Positions 34,947 through 44,651 of a stretch of DNA of 64,000 nt are shown one piece after another; positions within the stretch are counted from its first letter, which is position 1, and the number at the start of each line of letters is the position of its first letter. The DNA is from Paracamarosporium sp. OC-R06-R3 (lineage: Eukaryota; Ascomycota; Dothideomycetes; Pleosporales; Didymosphaeriaceae). The stretch is taken from contig JACVRA010000326.1 of assembly GCA_019828545.1 (NCBI GenBank), positions 21,966 to 85,965 of the forward strand, in the 5' to 3' direction. Position numbers and translations under genes: made by a program. The notes beneath the pieces were generated by a model. That model was not told where the DNA came from and made no database searches. It worked only from the letters and a program-made list of their open reading frames with translations.

Positions 34947-35840
34947 TCACTCAACACTCTGAGACCACTCATGCACCTTGATGACAGCAGCGGCGAAGTT
35001 TTCAGGAGCTTCAAGCGGGAAAGCATGTCCACAACGCGCTTCTCTCCGTTCATGTTTCCCTGTGAAGAATCTCGCATGGCTTGCGGACCCTCCAGGTTTC
35101 AAGGGATCCTCCAACCCATCCAACGTGATGGTCGGCACACTGATCACTGGCTTCTCTGCTAGCCTCTCCTCGAGCCCGTCAAATGCCGGATCCCCAGGCT
35201 CGTTTCCAAGATGAAAGCGATAACAATGGATCACTACATCTACAAAGTCATCGTTATCAAATGCAGGTGCACTGGTATCGAACGCGGCATGGACGCCGCC
35301 CCAACCCGGCGACCACTCCTCCCACAACAGCTTACATAACGCACGCCTGTCTTTGAGGAGACACTCTCGTCCGCGTTCGCTCTGGAACAAATGCTGATAC
35401 CACATGACACGCTCCAGCGCGGGCGCAACAGCGTGTTTTTGGCCTTCCACATCCGCAACGTCATACCCCGCGTACGACACCAGCCCCGCCACGCGCTCCG
35501 GGAACAGTGCAGCTGCTGCGCAAGATGCTAAGCCTCCCCAGTCGAAGCCCGCAAGGAGAGCCTTCTGGATCCTGAGGGCATCCATGAGGGCGATTATGTC
35601 GCTTGCTAGAGCGGCTTGTTGGCCGCTTCGCATAGTGTCTAGGGAGAGGAAGCGGTTCGGTCCATAGCCTCGTGTGTAAGGTATGATGACGCGAGCGCCA
35701 GCTTTCTGAAGCAAAGGCGTGACGTTATCGTACGCATGGATGTCATAAGGAAAGCCGTGTGAGAGAATGACTGGCCACCCATCGCGCGGACCGATATCCA
35801 GGTAGTGGACTTCTAAAAGTTTGGTATTGATTGACTGCAT
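34947..35840 (-). CDS. Alpha/beta hydrolase, epoxide hydrolase/dehalogenase type (Asp nucleophile)
   Basis: 297 residues, one exon. The first in-frame ATG (35840, MQSINTKLLEVHYLDIG) fits the family start; the open frame extends 20 codons upstream without an ATG. Oxyanion motif HGFP at 29-32. Nucleophile elbow GFDWGG puts Asp100 as nucleophile, as in soluble epoxide hydrolases and haloalkane/haloacetate dehalogenases rather than esterases (Ser). Acid candidate Asp245 (LEDP) and His272 (GHAFPLEAPE) complete the triad, giving an alkyl-enzyme ester mechanism. The cap domain (about 115-210) holds Tyr and Trp residues that could polarise the substrate. Likely cytosolic. It stands alone between AT-rich stretches, so context does not suggest a substrate. 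Confidence 0.85.
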   Translation of the reverse strand: MQSINTKLLEVHYLDIGPRDGWPVILSHGFPYDIHAYDNVTPLLQKAGARVIIPYTRGYGPNRFLSLDTMRSGQQAALASDIIALMDALRIQKALLAGFDWGGLASCAAAALFPERVAGLVSYAGYDVADVEGQKHAVAPALERVMWYQHLFQSERGRECLLKDRRALCKLLWEEWSPGWGGVHAAFDTSAPAFDNDDFVDVVIHCYRFHLGNEPGDPAFDGLEERLAEKPVISVPTITLDGLEDPLKPGGSASHARFFTGKHERREARCGHAFPLEAPENFAAAVIKVHEWSQSVE

Positions 35841-37308
35841 GGCGAATCTTGGAGCGGCGAGGCCTTCGAATGTGCAAAGTCGGAGAGCAAATTCCCACAA
35901 TTATTGCGAACACGTCGATGTTCAAATACTATATTTACTGCTATTCATGGTCTGTAAGCAAAGCCTGGCGTTCCCTTTCACGCGTGTAACTTACCCCATC
36001 GGGAGAAATCGACCAGGGCTCCCATGTAGCCCACGGACCTCGACCAGAGTTACTCTCCTAGCTTTCCATTAAATAGCGGCCGTAGCTTTCAATTAGTCAC
36101 TCGTATGCATGCAATGTCAGTCACTGTGAATGTACTTGAAAAGAACCTAAGAGATACAATCTAGTCTAGCATCGTAGCACATTGTTCCGAATCCTGTAGC
36201 GCTGTACATGTATTCCGTAACTTCTTTCCCTTCCGCTTACCCTTCTGTTTTTGAGTCTCTCTTCTCGCGAATGAACAGGGCACCTTCGGCGGCAGACTAC
36301 CATTTCCAATCTAGTAGCTGCTAATCTATCAGAAACGTATAAATTAAGTCGGTTCCCCATCATACTCGTATCGCATTCATTGAAATCCACCAGCAAGAAT
36401 TCTCTCCACAACCTTCTTCTTCTCCTACCTTTTCCACGCGTCCAAAAACGAACCATCACCAGGGCACCTGTCCCTTGTCCATCTCAGCGAAGTCCATAAC
36501 CAGTAATTGGGGCGTTCAAGCGTCGACCCATGTATCAACTGCCTCTTTCTAGCCCCGACCTAAATAAATGGCCGCCTATTCATTTTCTTCACCGCATTCC
36601 ACGTTGCATGACGAGAGTGGCTGTCCTGGCAGGCGACTTGGAAATCGGATCAGTCATGGCGTAAGGTACTAAAGGCCGTAGCTGGACTTGCGACTCGACG
36701 AGCGTTAGTTTGAAGCGATATCAGATTATTGTTAGAAAAAGCAACCATGAACCAAGCGTTGCTGTTATGAGGAACGGACCCCGGGAGATTGATGAGATGA
36801 AGACTAAGAGTGTAGGTACTTTTGCACGCACCTCAGGTGTGCTTTTAGATCGACACTCCGATGTGGTATCTTTAAAACCCCCCCAAAACACAGCGATGAT
36901 TGTGGAAGCGGCCCACGGATGTCAGAATATCGACTTGAACTCTTCCATTATGAAGTCCGGTTCAATCGGTTCTTGCTCTACATATCAAGACACTACACAA
37001 ATTATCCACCCAGTAGCAAAGACAAAACACCGCCGCCATGCCAACCCAAGAACGCCATGCCATGAATAATTCCATATCGATAACCCAACTTAAACCGACC
37101 CAAACCAAACCAACGAACGTATACGCGGTTAAATAAAGAATAACAGATTGCCTGAGCATTCTAATCTACTTTTTCTTTTTTCCGGAAACTCCTCTAATGC
37201 TCAGAACCTATAACGGGTGCGATGTGCGAGGTATCGAAGCGATGCATCAAGAGATAATATGTACAGTTTGACGATTGTGGGAGGCATAAGTCGTAGTCGT
37301 GCGTACAT
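35841..37308. other. Intergenic, no gene seen
   Basis: About 1.5 kb between the hydrolase promoter and the 3' end of the reductase gene. Small frames on both strands have no signature. No repeats of note. Confidence 0.4.
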
Positions 37309-39309
37309 TCACCAAGTTTCCTGGTGATTATTAGCATTGAAATCGGCATGCTTGAAGAGACTGGGGGCACTTACAGCAATATATTGGCCATCTTCTTTTT
37401 TCTTGTTCCAGAACTCATGAGCTTCTGCTTCGCTAATGCCGCCCTTTTGCATGGCTACATCGACCAATGCTGTTTCGACGCCCTCGCCCATACCCTTGCT
37501 GCTTCCGCACACAAAGATACGACCATCGAGAGCGTTGATCACGAACCAAACAATGTCGGCTTGCAAACGAACCTCGTCCTGAACATACTTGGCGTCGCTC
37601 TGGCCAACTTTGACCTTGCGACTTTGAACAACCTTTTTGATTTCGCGTTCATGATCTCCGAGTTCGCCAGAGTAGAGCTCGTCTACCATGGAATCACGAA
37701 CACCCTGGATCAGCCAAATCTTGTTTGCGCAATTGGCGTTCTTCAATCTGTTGAGGATGAAGCCACGGAAGGGGGCCATGCCGACACCGGCGCCAATGAG
37801 CACCATTGGGCCATCTCCGCCAAATTGACGTGAGAGCGGGTTGGACATGAGCCCACGAAACATGGGCACGCGAAGATCAAGAATGCTAGCTGGGTCGATG
37901 CCCTCATTCTCTGCCTTGATGAACGCGTGTGCTAGGCGCTCCATGAAGCCACTGCCTACGCCAGTGCGAGTGCCGTTCTCGGTGTGCCAGTCGGGAGCTT
38001 CGTGGATGGTGACCGCCATCTCGATGAGGCGGCGGTTTCCTGGTAGACCAGGGCGAGCGGAAGAGATGTGAGGGTCATTCGAGAGTGAGTAGAAACGCGG
38101 CATGAGCTGATTGAGCACCGAGAGCAAGGCAGGTAGAGGCGGCTTCGCGGACGGGAAAGCGGTCAAAAGCTGAGCTATTGTGAGGTGAGAAGTGGTCCGG
38201 AGATCACAGAAGGCAGCCTGCCCCTGCGCCGAGCTCAGGTACATGAGGATCTTCTTCTCGTTTGGTGCATCGGCATACTCGGCCATGACACGGAGCAGAT
38301 TCTTGGTAGGTGGGAACGACTGCAAGTCGACACACCAAGCCAGCAACTCTCTGCGGGTGGTGACAAGCTCGCGCGCCTGGTCATCTCCCCAGATGGTTGG
38401 CCAACGACCCGTGAAGGTCTTGAGGGTGACGGGCTTGTCTCGAACGAATTTTGGAATGCAGAGCACGTCCAAAAGTTCGTCCACTATCTCTTGCGAGTTT
38501 GGCGGGCAGATGCCGATGGCACCGCCGACCTTGAAATCGACGCCGCCTTCATCCGGGTAGTCGGTGACATCGATGTCGAAGTGGAAGGTTCTCTTCTCAG
38601 CGCCCGGCTTGGTCAATTCGCGGGCATGGTATAAAGGCGCAGGGTATACGTCATAGGGCGGATGCGGCTTCACGTACTCGGGAGGCTGCTTGTGGACCTT
38701 GGAGACATGATGGCTCTCGCCGGAGGGCACTTTTTCGAAAGACATGTTGACCGGAGGCAACGGCGTCGTATCTGTGAGCTCGCTGTCGAGAGCCAGAGGC
38801 CCCAATCGCAGGTTCAGACTCCTGAAGGCGCGGTTGTCCGGGATCACGACGGGCAGGAAGTTGGGCGACGAAGTGTCGGGAGCTAGTGTCTTGAGCAGAC
38901 AGCAGCCACCTCCGCAGCATTGGCTGATGAGCTTGGTGGCCGTCTCGCCATCGCCGAGTATCCTCCGGATGTCGGAGGGATTCTCTGAGATGAGGGTTGT
39001 GGAGGCACGCCGGGGACGTGTCTGCTCGTTGAAATTGACGGTTGCGGCGGGCAGCTCCTGGAGCTTGTCGACAATCTCGTCCATCTGGCGCTCGGGCTCG
39101 GTGCTGGGGGTCAGGGGCGCCTCAGAGTCGTCGCTGCTGGTGTTGCTCCATACCATGGACTCTCCGAGCGATTGCGGCGACGTGTGCTCGACGTGCTGGT
39201 GCGGACTCGAGGGCTTCAGGGTGAGCTCGGGGACGCTGTGAGGCTCCGAGGGGATGGGGTCGTTGGGGTGCGAGGTGGCAGAGGTGGGGATGCTGCGTTG
39301 GGGGTCCAT
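37309..39309 (-). CDS. CPR-like FAD/NADPH oxidoreductase without flavodoxin domain, with CCGGGCC motif
   Basis: Model: complement(join(37309..37320,37375..39309)), 648 residues. The 54-nt intron (donor GTAAGT, branch TGCTAAT, CAG) is a multiple of three; splicing it leaves the C-terminus GQYIAETW, matching the aromatic end of the P450-reductase superfamily, whereas read-through would add 18 odd residues. Residues 1-125 are Ser/Pro-rich; 131-137 is CCGGGCC, a possible metal or Fe-S site; about 220-390 is the FAD-binding/connecting domain; 404-410 PRFYSLS is the FAD motif; GAGVGMAPFRGF (about 507-518) is the pyrophosphate motif; IFVCGSSKGMGEGV (598-611) the NADPH motif. No FMN flavodoxin domain precedes it, unlike CPR, sulfite or methionine synthase reductases. 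Start chosen for its ACAATGG context; an in-frame ATG at 39426 would add a basic, presequence-like 39 residues. Electron acceptor unknown. See the ATCWGATAA cluster upstream. Confidence 0.85.
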   Translation of the reverse strand: MDPQRSIPTSATSHPNDPIPSEPHSVPELTLKPSSPHQHVEHTSPQSLGESMVWSNTSSDDSEAPLTPSTEPERQMDEIVDKLQELPAATVNFNEQTRPRRASTTLISENPSDIRRILGDGETATKLISQCCGGGCCLLKTLAPDTSSPNFLPVVIPDNRAFRSLNLRLGPLALDSELTDTTPLPPVNMSFEKVPSGESHHVSKVHKQPPEYVKPHPPYDVYPAPLYHARELTKPGAEKRTFHFDIDVTDYPDEGGVDFKVGGAIGICPPNSQEIVDELLDVLCIPKFVRDKPVTLKTFTGRWPTIWGDDQARELVTTRRELLAWCVDLQSFPPTKNLLRVMAEYADAPNEKKILMYLSSAQGQAAFCDLRTTSHLTIAQLLTAFPSAKPPLPALLSVLNQLMPRFYSLSNDPHISSARPGLPGNRRLIEMAVTIHEAPDWHTENGTRTGVGSGFMERLAHAFIKAENEGIDPASILDLRVPMFRGLMSNPLSRQFGGDGPMVLIGAGVGMAPFRGFILNRLKNANCANKIWLIQGVRDSMVDELYSGELGDHEREIKKVVQSRKVKVGQSDAKYVQDEVRLQADIVWFVINALDGRIFVCGSSKGMGEGVETALVDVAMQKGGISEAEAHEFWNKKKEDGQYIAVSAPSLFKHADFNANNHQETW

Positions 39310-40533
39310 TGTGGGCGGTGGGCGGGAGAGGAAGCGGCGAGGCGGGCGGAGGAAGGGCGCTTTTGAAGGCGCGACGAGGGCGCTGGCTGCAGCGGGCCAT
39401 GTTAGCAGGCGGGCAGGTGAATGCATGCGTGGGCACGGCGGGAGAATGGAGAATGGAGAATGGCAGCGAGGGTGAATCGGATCAGATAATGTGGTTATCT
39501 GATGGCGGGGAGGGCGCGGATTGGCTGGGGGACTCACGGCGCAGTGGCAAACGGGCGTGAAGGAGAGACAGCGGCCGGGGCGCGCGAGCAATGGCTGGGG
39601 ACGACAGGATGGCAGGATGGCAGGAGGCTCGGGGACTGAGGACGGGTGCCGGCGAAGGGAAATGGGGTGGTGATGACGAGCTTGGTTGGGCAGCGGGTCC
39701 TGGTTCGCTTCTTTCTAGCAGCCGGCATCCAAAGGCCCAGAGGCTCGCAGAAGCGCATACCCGCGCCGAGCCGCGGAGCTGCTTTTGCTCTGCGCTGCTC
39801 CTCCCGGCCTGCTCCTCCCGCTGCCCCTTTCACTGCTCGCGCGACGCCGCGCCACCCTGCTGCCTCGCATCGGACCACTGCCTGCGCGTCGGTCCGAGCG
39901 CTCCTGTTCCGACACAGCATCGTGGCATGACTGCTCAAGCACCGGGGTACAGTAGCGGCCCCACCCCGTCTCTCAAGTTTCTTCTGGCGTGCCACCCTCC
40001 TTTTGCCGGGCCCCTTTCGGTCCCACCCTTATCTGATCTCATCATTTCCGCGCTCCATTATCAGATGGCCTGCGGCGCCCCGAGGCCCCCTACCGTGGCC
40101 CTGGGTCTTGAGCGACTCGGCCCATGGATTTCACCGCTTCGTTGTATCATTCATGCTCGCAGACTGCTGCCCGGTGACGCCCAAACAGCCTGTTTGCTTC
40201 CCTCACCTCCCCACGTTGGGACAGAACCTTTTGCTCATCGTCCGCCCCACCGAAAAGATGCCACCGTCCTGCGGAGCGATGTCGGACCATGTGGGCGTGC
40301 CCAACGGTTCTCCAAGTCGGCAAATGTGGGGTTTATCAGATGCGACGGCCATCACATCACCATCTGATAGCGACAACACACATCTGAAATCCAATTGCTA
40401 ATAAGACATTATCCCTAACCATACATTCATGGCTAAACTAACGTACCGCCCGACTGCTCACAGCACATCATCGCTCCTTGTTGAAACGCCATTTCATTCC
40501 CCCACTTTCTCTTCTCGCTTCCCGAACCATTAC
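39310..40533. promoter_or_regulatory. Upstream region of the CPR-like gene
   Basis: 1.2 kb between the reductase start and the cupin stop. GC-rich frames on both strands lack any signature and look non-coding. A GAGAATG triplet repeat lies at about 39,451-39,471 and a GGCAGGAT repeat at about 39,607-39,626. The notable content is the GATA-site cluster described separately. Confidence 0.6.
39481..40370. promoter_or_regulatory. Cluster of ATCWGATAA motifs (iron/siderophore GATA-factor type)
   Basis: Five exact copies of the 9-mer ATCWGATAA: 39481-39489 (plus strand), 39495-39503, 40029-40037, 40058-40066 and 40333-40341 (all minus strand), plus an 8/9 match (ATCTGATAG) at 40362-40370. This is the published consensus of the iron-repressor GATA factors (SreA, SRE, Urbs1 type). 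A CCAAT box (39520-39524, minus strand) lies beside the proximal pair, which is about 170-195 bp upstream of the reductase ATG. By chance one copy of this 9-mer is expected about every 65 kb counting both strands; I noticed only one other, inside an intron at 57,216. Function is inferred from sequence alone. Confidence 0.65.
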
Positions 40534-41267
40534 TCAATACTTCCCACTTTCCTTCACAAACCCCTTCTTCTCGTTCTCGTCTTTGCTCTTGTGGCTCCAC
40601 TCCGGCGCCTCGTCCTTTCCTTCGTCCTCTTCCTTATCGCCCTCTTCCTTTGTCTTGTGCACCGTCTTCGGATCATGCTCGCCTGGCGAGTACACGGTGA
40701 TGAGCTCCAGTGGCTGGTCGCCCCTCGTCACAAACTGGTGCTGCGTCCCCGCCGGCACGACGACCACGTCGCCCGCGCTGACCTCCTGGTCCTTGCCTGC
40801 CACGGTCGCGAGGCCTTTGCCCGAGGTGAAGAGGAGGATTTGGTCGACGAGGTGGACCTGCGTGCAGCACCCCGTAATCAGTACCCATGCAACAATCAAT
40901 GACGCAATTGCAATGTGAATATGAATTTGATCTTGTACGGTAGGTACAGCAAAGGGAAGCGTACTTCATCACCAATCTCTCCACCCACAGGAACCTCCAT
41001 GGCGACAACCTGGCTATAAAGCCCCGTGTGCAGCACCGTCCTGAAGTCGCCAAACGCCCTTTTCTCGCTCATCAACCCCTTGAAGTACACGGCTTCGTGC
41101 GCGGGCGGCTGGTTCTGCCTGTTACCCACCGACTTGTACTCGTCGACTTTCTTAGACTCCATCTTCCTGGTTGCGTGGAAAAACTCTTTCTGGCTTGCGA
41201 TGGGTAGTGCGCGTGGTCGGGAGCTGATGGTCGCTCGTTGTATGAGGCGAGGACAAGCTTTGAACAT
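40534..41267 (-). CDS. Cupin-fold protein, probably mitochondrial
   Basis: Model: complement(join(40534..40857,40965..41267)), 208 residues; the 107-nt intron (donor GTACGC) joins GGEIGDE to VHLVDQILLF in phase 0. The N-terminus (MFKACPRLIQRATISSRPR) is basic and lacks acids for about 30 residues, as in a mitochondrial presequence. The single cupin domain (about 60-170) has motif 1 as EIGDEVHLVDQ and motif 2 as GDVVVVPAGTQHQF. The first His of the usual HxH is replaced by Glu and the following Glu by Gln, so the metal site would be E/H/Q/H-like or altered. After the cupin comes a Lys/Glu-rich tail (KEEGDKEEDEGKDE). Function unknown; single-domain cupins range from dioxygenases to isomerases and binding proteins. 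Confidence 0.82.
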
Positions 41268-41540
41268 GGCCGCTGCAATCGACTGTGCACAGTGCGTATT
41301 TGTATACCCGCGTCGCTGTTGGAGAGAGCACGAGATGGGCGCGGCCTCGCCATGCCGTCATGTCTCTATTACGCACATCGAACGCGTCCAGAGCTCCCCC
41401 TCCGCTTCCAATGACATCACCACCGCTCGCTGACACCACCCCGCGCGTCCAGAGCTCGCCCTCTCTAATCGGTCGTCTGGGGCAATTGTTAATTGGCTGC
41501 GTCGCTTTTGTAGTGCGGTGCTGGGTAGGGTTATTACCTG

Positions 41541-41753
41541 CTAACGTGATACTTTGCTCTTCCCAACGACCAAACCCGCATTCTTTGCCGTCTTGCCTGT
41601 TCTCGATGGAGACAAAGACGGCACGTGCAACCACTCCTTGAAATGGAACGTCTCGTCGGAATAATAGTGCATGTGTGGAGTACGCGTGCAGTCTAGCATC
41701 TGCGAGTTGGACCCGTAGGTAGAACCGAATGCGTAGAAGCCGAAGCTGGACAT
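41541..41753 (-). CDS. Small hypothetical protein
   Basis: 70-codon frame with a true ATG in fair context (ATCATGT). It is aromatic-rich near the start (MSSFGFYAFGSTYGS) and later basic. No signal peptide, membrane helix or known motif. Its place between the cupin and the reading frame downstream of MDL1, and its sensible composition, make it plausible, but length alone does not prove it. Could also be the 3' exon-poor remnant of a longer gene. Confidence 0.35.
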   Translation of the reverse strand: MSSFGFYAFGSTYGSNSQMLDCTRTPHMHYYSDETFHFKEWLHVPSLSPSRTGKTAKNAGLVVGKSKVSR

Positions 41754-41869
41754 GATGGATTTGCTTTACAATGTGTTGAATGTACTGCGTGTGTTGATTG
41801 ATTGATATGATGGTGCGAGGTATCGACGGGAGAGGAGACTAATATACAGTGTAGACATTTTCGCTTGCT

Positions 41870-42222
41870 CTATAGATTTACCGTGACCTCAAACGCCGTG
41901 GTGGGGATGTCCTGATGGTGTTGCGCTGCAGACAGACGGTGGGGTGACTCGCCAAGCGAGAGGTGGCGCCACCACCATGCCAGCATCCCCAGCACCAATC
42001 CGCTGACTCCAGCCAAACACAAAAAGCTTGTTTTGCGCTGCAGAGTCCCGGGAGCAGCCGAGCCATCTCCTGACAGCCGTCGCGAAGCAAGCAAGTCGCC
42101 ATGCCTCTCTGCATACAACCCTTCCGGCCCTTTACCGTGCCTAGATTGCAAAAAGCGGGCTTCAATATCATCCTCTCTCGATAGTTGACCGCCTGTGCAG
42201 CACCCTTGGGTGCTCTGTCATG
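41870..42222 (-). pseudogene. Frameshifted or mis-modelled small membrane protein downstream of MDL1
   Basis: A frame open for 115 codons (42217 to 41870) reads convincingly as protein: REDDIEARFLQSRHGKGPEG, then a polar stretch, then one membrane helix (SFLCLAGVSGLVLGMLAWWW) and a polar tail ending at a stop. It has no ATG before the helix. An ATG at 42222 (MTEHPR...) is in another frame, and the two frames meet at a purine run (minus strand GAGAGAGG, about 42172-42180): one base fewer there would connect them into a protein of about 133 residues. So this is a frameshifted gene, an assembly error, or a gene with an upstream exon I have not found (an acceptor-like CAG lies at 42193). It starts 34 bp after the MDL1 stop on the same strand. 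Confidence 0.45.
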
Positions 42223-42255
42223 TCTGGGACCTGGGAAACGCTTCTTGGCAGACAA

Positions 42256-44651
42256 CTACGTGTTTCTCTTCACTCGTTCAGCTTCCTCCTCCTCTGCGGC
42301 CTCCTCCAACTCCTGCTCAATCTCTTCTACCTCGGTGGGCCGTGGGCTATCGGCGTGAGGCTTCATTTCTCCCCCGCTCAGCTGCCACTCCATGAGCTTG
42401 CTGAATGCACCGTTGGGGTTGGACGAGAGCTCCTCATATGTCCCTTCCTCGGCGACTTTGCCGTCGGCGTTGATGCAGATGATGCGGTCGGATCGCTTGA
42501 TCGTCGAAAGACGATGCGCAATGCTGATTGTCGTGTTCTTCTCTTGCAAAAGCTTGCCCAATGCTTGATTGACCAGAGTTTCCGACTCGGCGTCTAATGC
42601 GCTCGTGGCCTCGTCGAGAATGAGGATGTCAGGCTGCTTGATGAGGGCTCGCGCAATGGCTATTCGTTGCTTCTGGCCACCCGAGAGTTGCGTTCCACGC
42701 GCACCAACATGGGTTTCAAGGCCATCAGGCTACCACTAGTTAGCAAACCTACTCTGTCATTGTTGGAGTCACTTACGAAGTCACCAATGAATTGGCAGTT
42801 GGCCTTTCGAGCAGCGGCGACAATCTCAGCGCGAGTCGCGTTGGGAACGCCGTAAGCAATGTTCTCGGCAATTGTCCCAGAGAACAAGACAGGCTCCTGT
42901 CCGACGAAGCCTATTTTCCTTCTCAACTGTTTCGCATTCAGGGTCGTAATGTCCCGTCCATCGATTGTGATGACGCCTTCGGTTGGTACGTAAAATCGGA
43001 GTAGTAAGCTAGCTACTGTAGACTTGCCAGCTCCGCTAGGTGCAACAATAGCAACGTTGGTGCCCTGTTCAATCCGGAAGTTGAGATCCTTGAAGATGTT
43101 GACGGCGGGCCTTGTGGGATAGCTGAAGGTGACTTTCTTGAACTCTATGGGTCCTCTCGCGGACTTAACGGGGAGTCCTTTGGTAGGTGAAATCGTGGGG
43201 TTGCGATCCTGTAATTCGAAGAGTCGACTAGCAGCACCGACGCCCTTCATCATCTCACCCCAAAATCCAGAAAGACCAACCATACTGGATCCCGCGTATG
43301 CGGTATACATCAAGAACGATGATAATTCACCGATGGTGATGGCTCCAGATTTGACCATGCCGCCTCCGACGTAAAGCACAGCAATGACGGTGAGATTGCC
43401 CATAAGACCGCTAACACTAAAGAAAGTGGCAGCAACATAGGCCTCCCTCTTTCCGAGCGCAAAGATCCTCTTAATCTGACGGTTGTAACGTCCGGCTTCC
43501 TGTACCTCGCCAGCGAATGCTTGTGCCGTGCGAACATTGCCCAACCGCTCTTCAGCAACTTTTGTCAATGTACCAAGATTCTTCTGGATCTTCCGGCTGA
43601 GGTTGCGTAGTTGTCTTCCGGCAACGAACGCGGACACCGCGACAAGCGGACCGATGGTTGCGAGAATGCCCGTAAGCTTCAAGCTGACCCAGCCCATCAT
43701 CGCAAATCCAGCGGCACCAGCCACAATAGAACGAAGGCCGTCTGAAAGATTCTGCGTGATGGCCTTTCCAACGATGATGGTATCCGATCCGAGACGGGAG
43801 ATGAGATCACCGACCCTGTTCGCATCGAAGAACTCGGCATTCTGGACGAAAGTCTTGCGGTAGAGCTGCGATCGGAGACGTGCAACAATACGCTCTCCTA
43901 CGACCCGAAGAATAATGATGCGACCGAAATTGCACGCAGCGCCCGTTGCAAGCACGCCCGCCAAGGCAGCATAGAAGGTGTTGATGTCCATACCAAAAAG
44001 CAGCTCTTTCGAGCCTTCGGGCTGCGTCGCAATGTCCAGAATCTTGCCGATGGAGAAAGGAACGGACATGCTTACGGCCGACGACATGAGCAGGAATACA
44101 AATGCCCACGACAGCGTCTTTGCTTCGGGGCTCGCGATCTTGATCAGTCGCCACATCTCCTTCATACCCCCCGCCTTGCCAGCCGTCGCGCCATCCTTTG
44201 AGAGCTTTGCGCTCAGATTGACCTGTGCAGCTGCATTTGCCTTCTCCGACTTTGCAAAGTCCATATCCTCGTGCTCCCCTTCGTGCTCTTCCACATCCAC
44301 CACACCCTTCTCCGCCATCTCCTGCTTGTATGATTTCCGTGCCCTCGCCGGGGGCTTGGCGTCTTTTTTGGCCTCGAGCAGAGCTCTTGACGCGCAAAAG
44401 GCGCGGGCTGGATGAGCGAAGCCATTGTGCCGTGCGGTACCCAGGGTTGGGTCCGTCAGAATGGGACGCGAAAGCGTTTGCGCCCGCGTGAGGCTTCGTG
44501 GACGCGTAAGGACGGACGATCTTGATGTCGATGAGAGAGCTCGTGATATCGCAGGCGACGCGGCATGCATGCGCGGTTGTATCTGGGCGAAGAGAGCTCC
44601 GTTTCCGGCCCCGTGCCAGGCTCTCGCGGCGAAAGGCATTGAGCTGCGCAT
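42256..44651 (-). CDS. MDL1: Mitochondrial ABC half-transporter MDL1 (ABCB10-like)
   Basis: Inner-membrane exporter, in yeast linked to export of peptides made by matrix proteolysis. Model: complement(join(42256..42729,42777..44651)), 782 residues; the 47-nt intron (donor GTAAGT, branch TGCTAAC) joins QFIGDF to [12 protein letters not shown]. Residues 1-100 are Arg/Ser/Ala-rich with few acids, a strong mitochondrial presequence. The transmembrane domain (about 185-480) has six helices. The nucleotide-binding domain carries Walker [10 protein letters not shown] (about 537-545), Q-loop VGQEP, signature LSGGQ, Walker [13 protein letters not shown] and the H-loop IAHRLST. The Walker A starts with Ala where Gly is usual. 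The tail is acidic ([14 protein letters not shown]). Divergent from RTCA. Confidence 0.93.

Noticed and set aside
39591..40367. 258-codon plus-strand frame opposite the reductase upstream region
   Set aside because: Composition is typical of random GC-rich DNA, with no motif. It covers the GATA-site cluster, and gene order already explains the region as regulatory.
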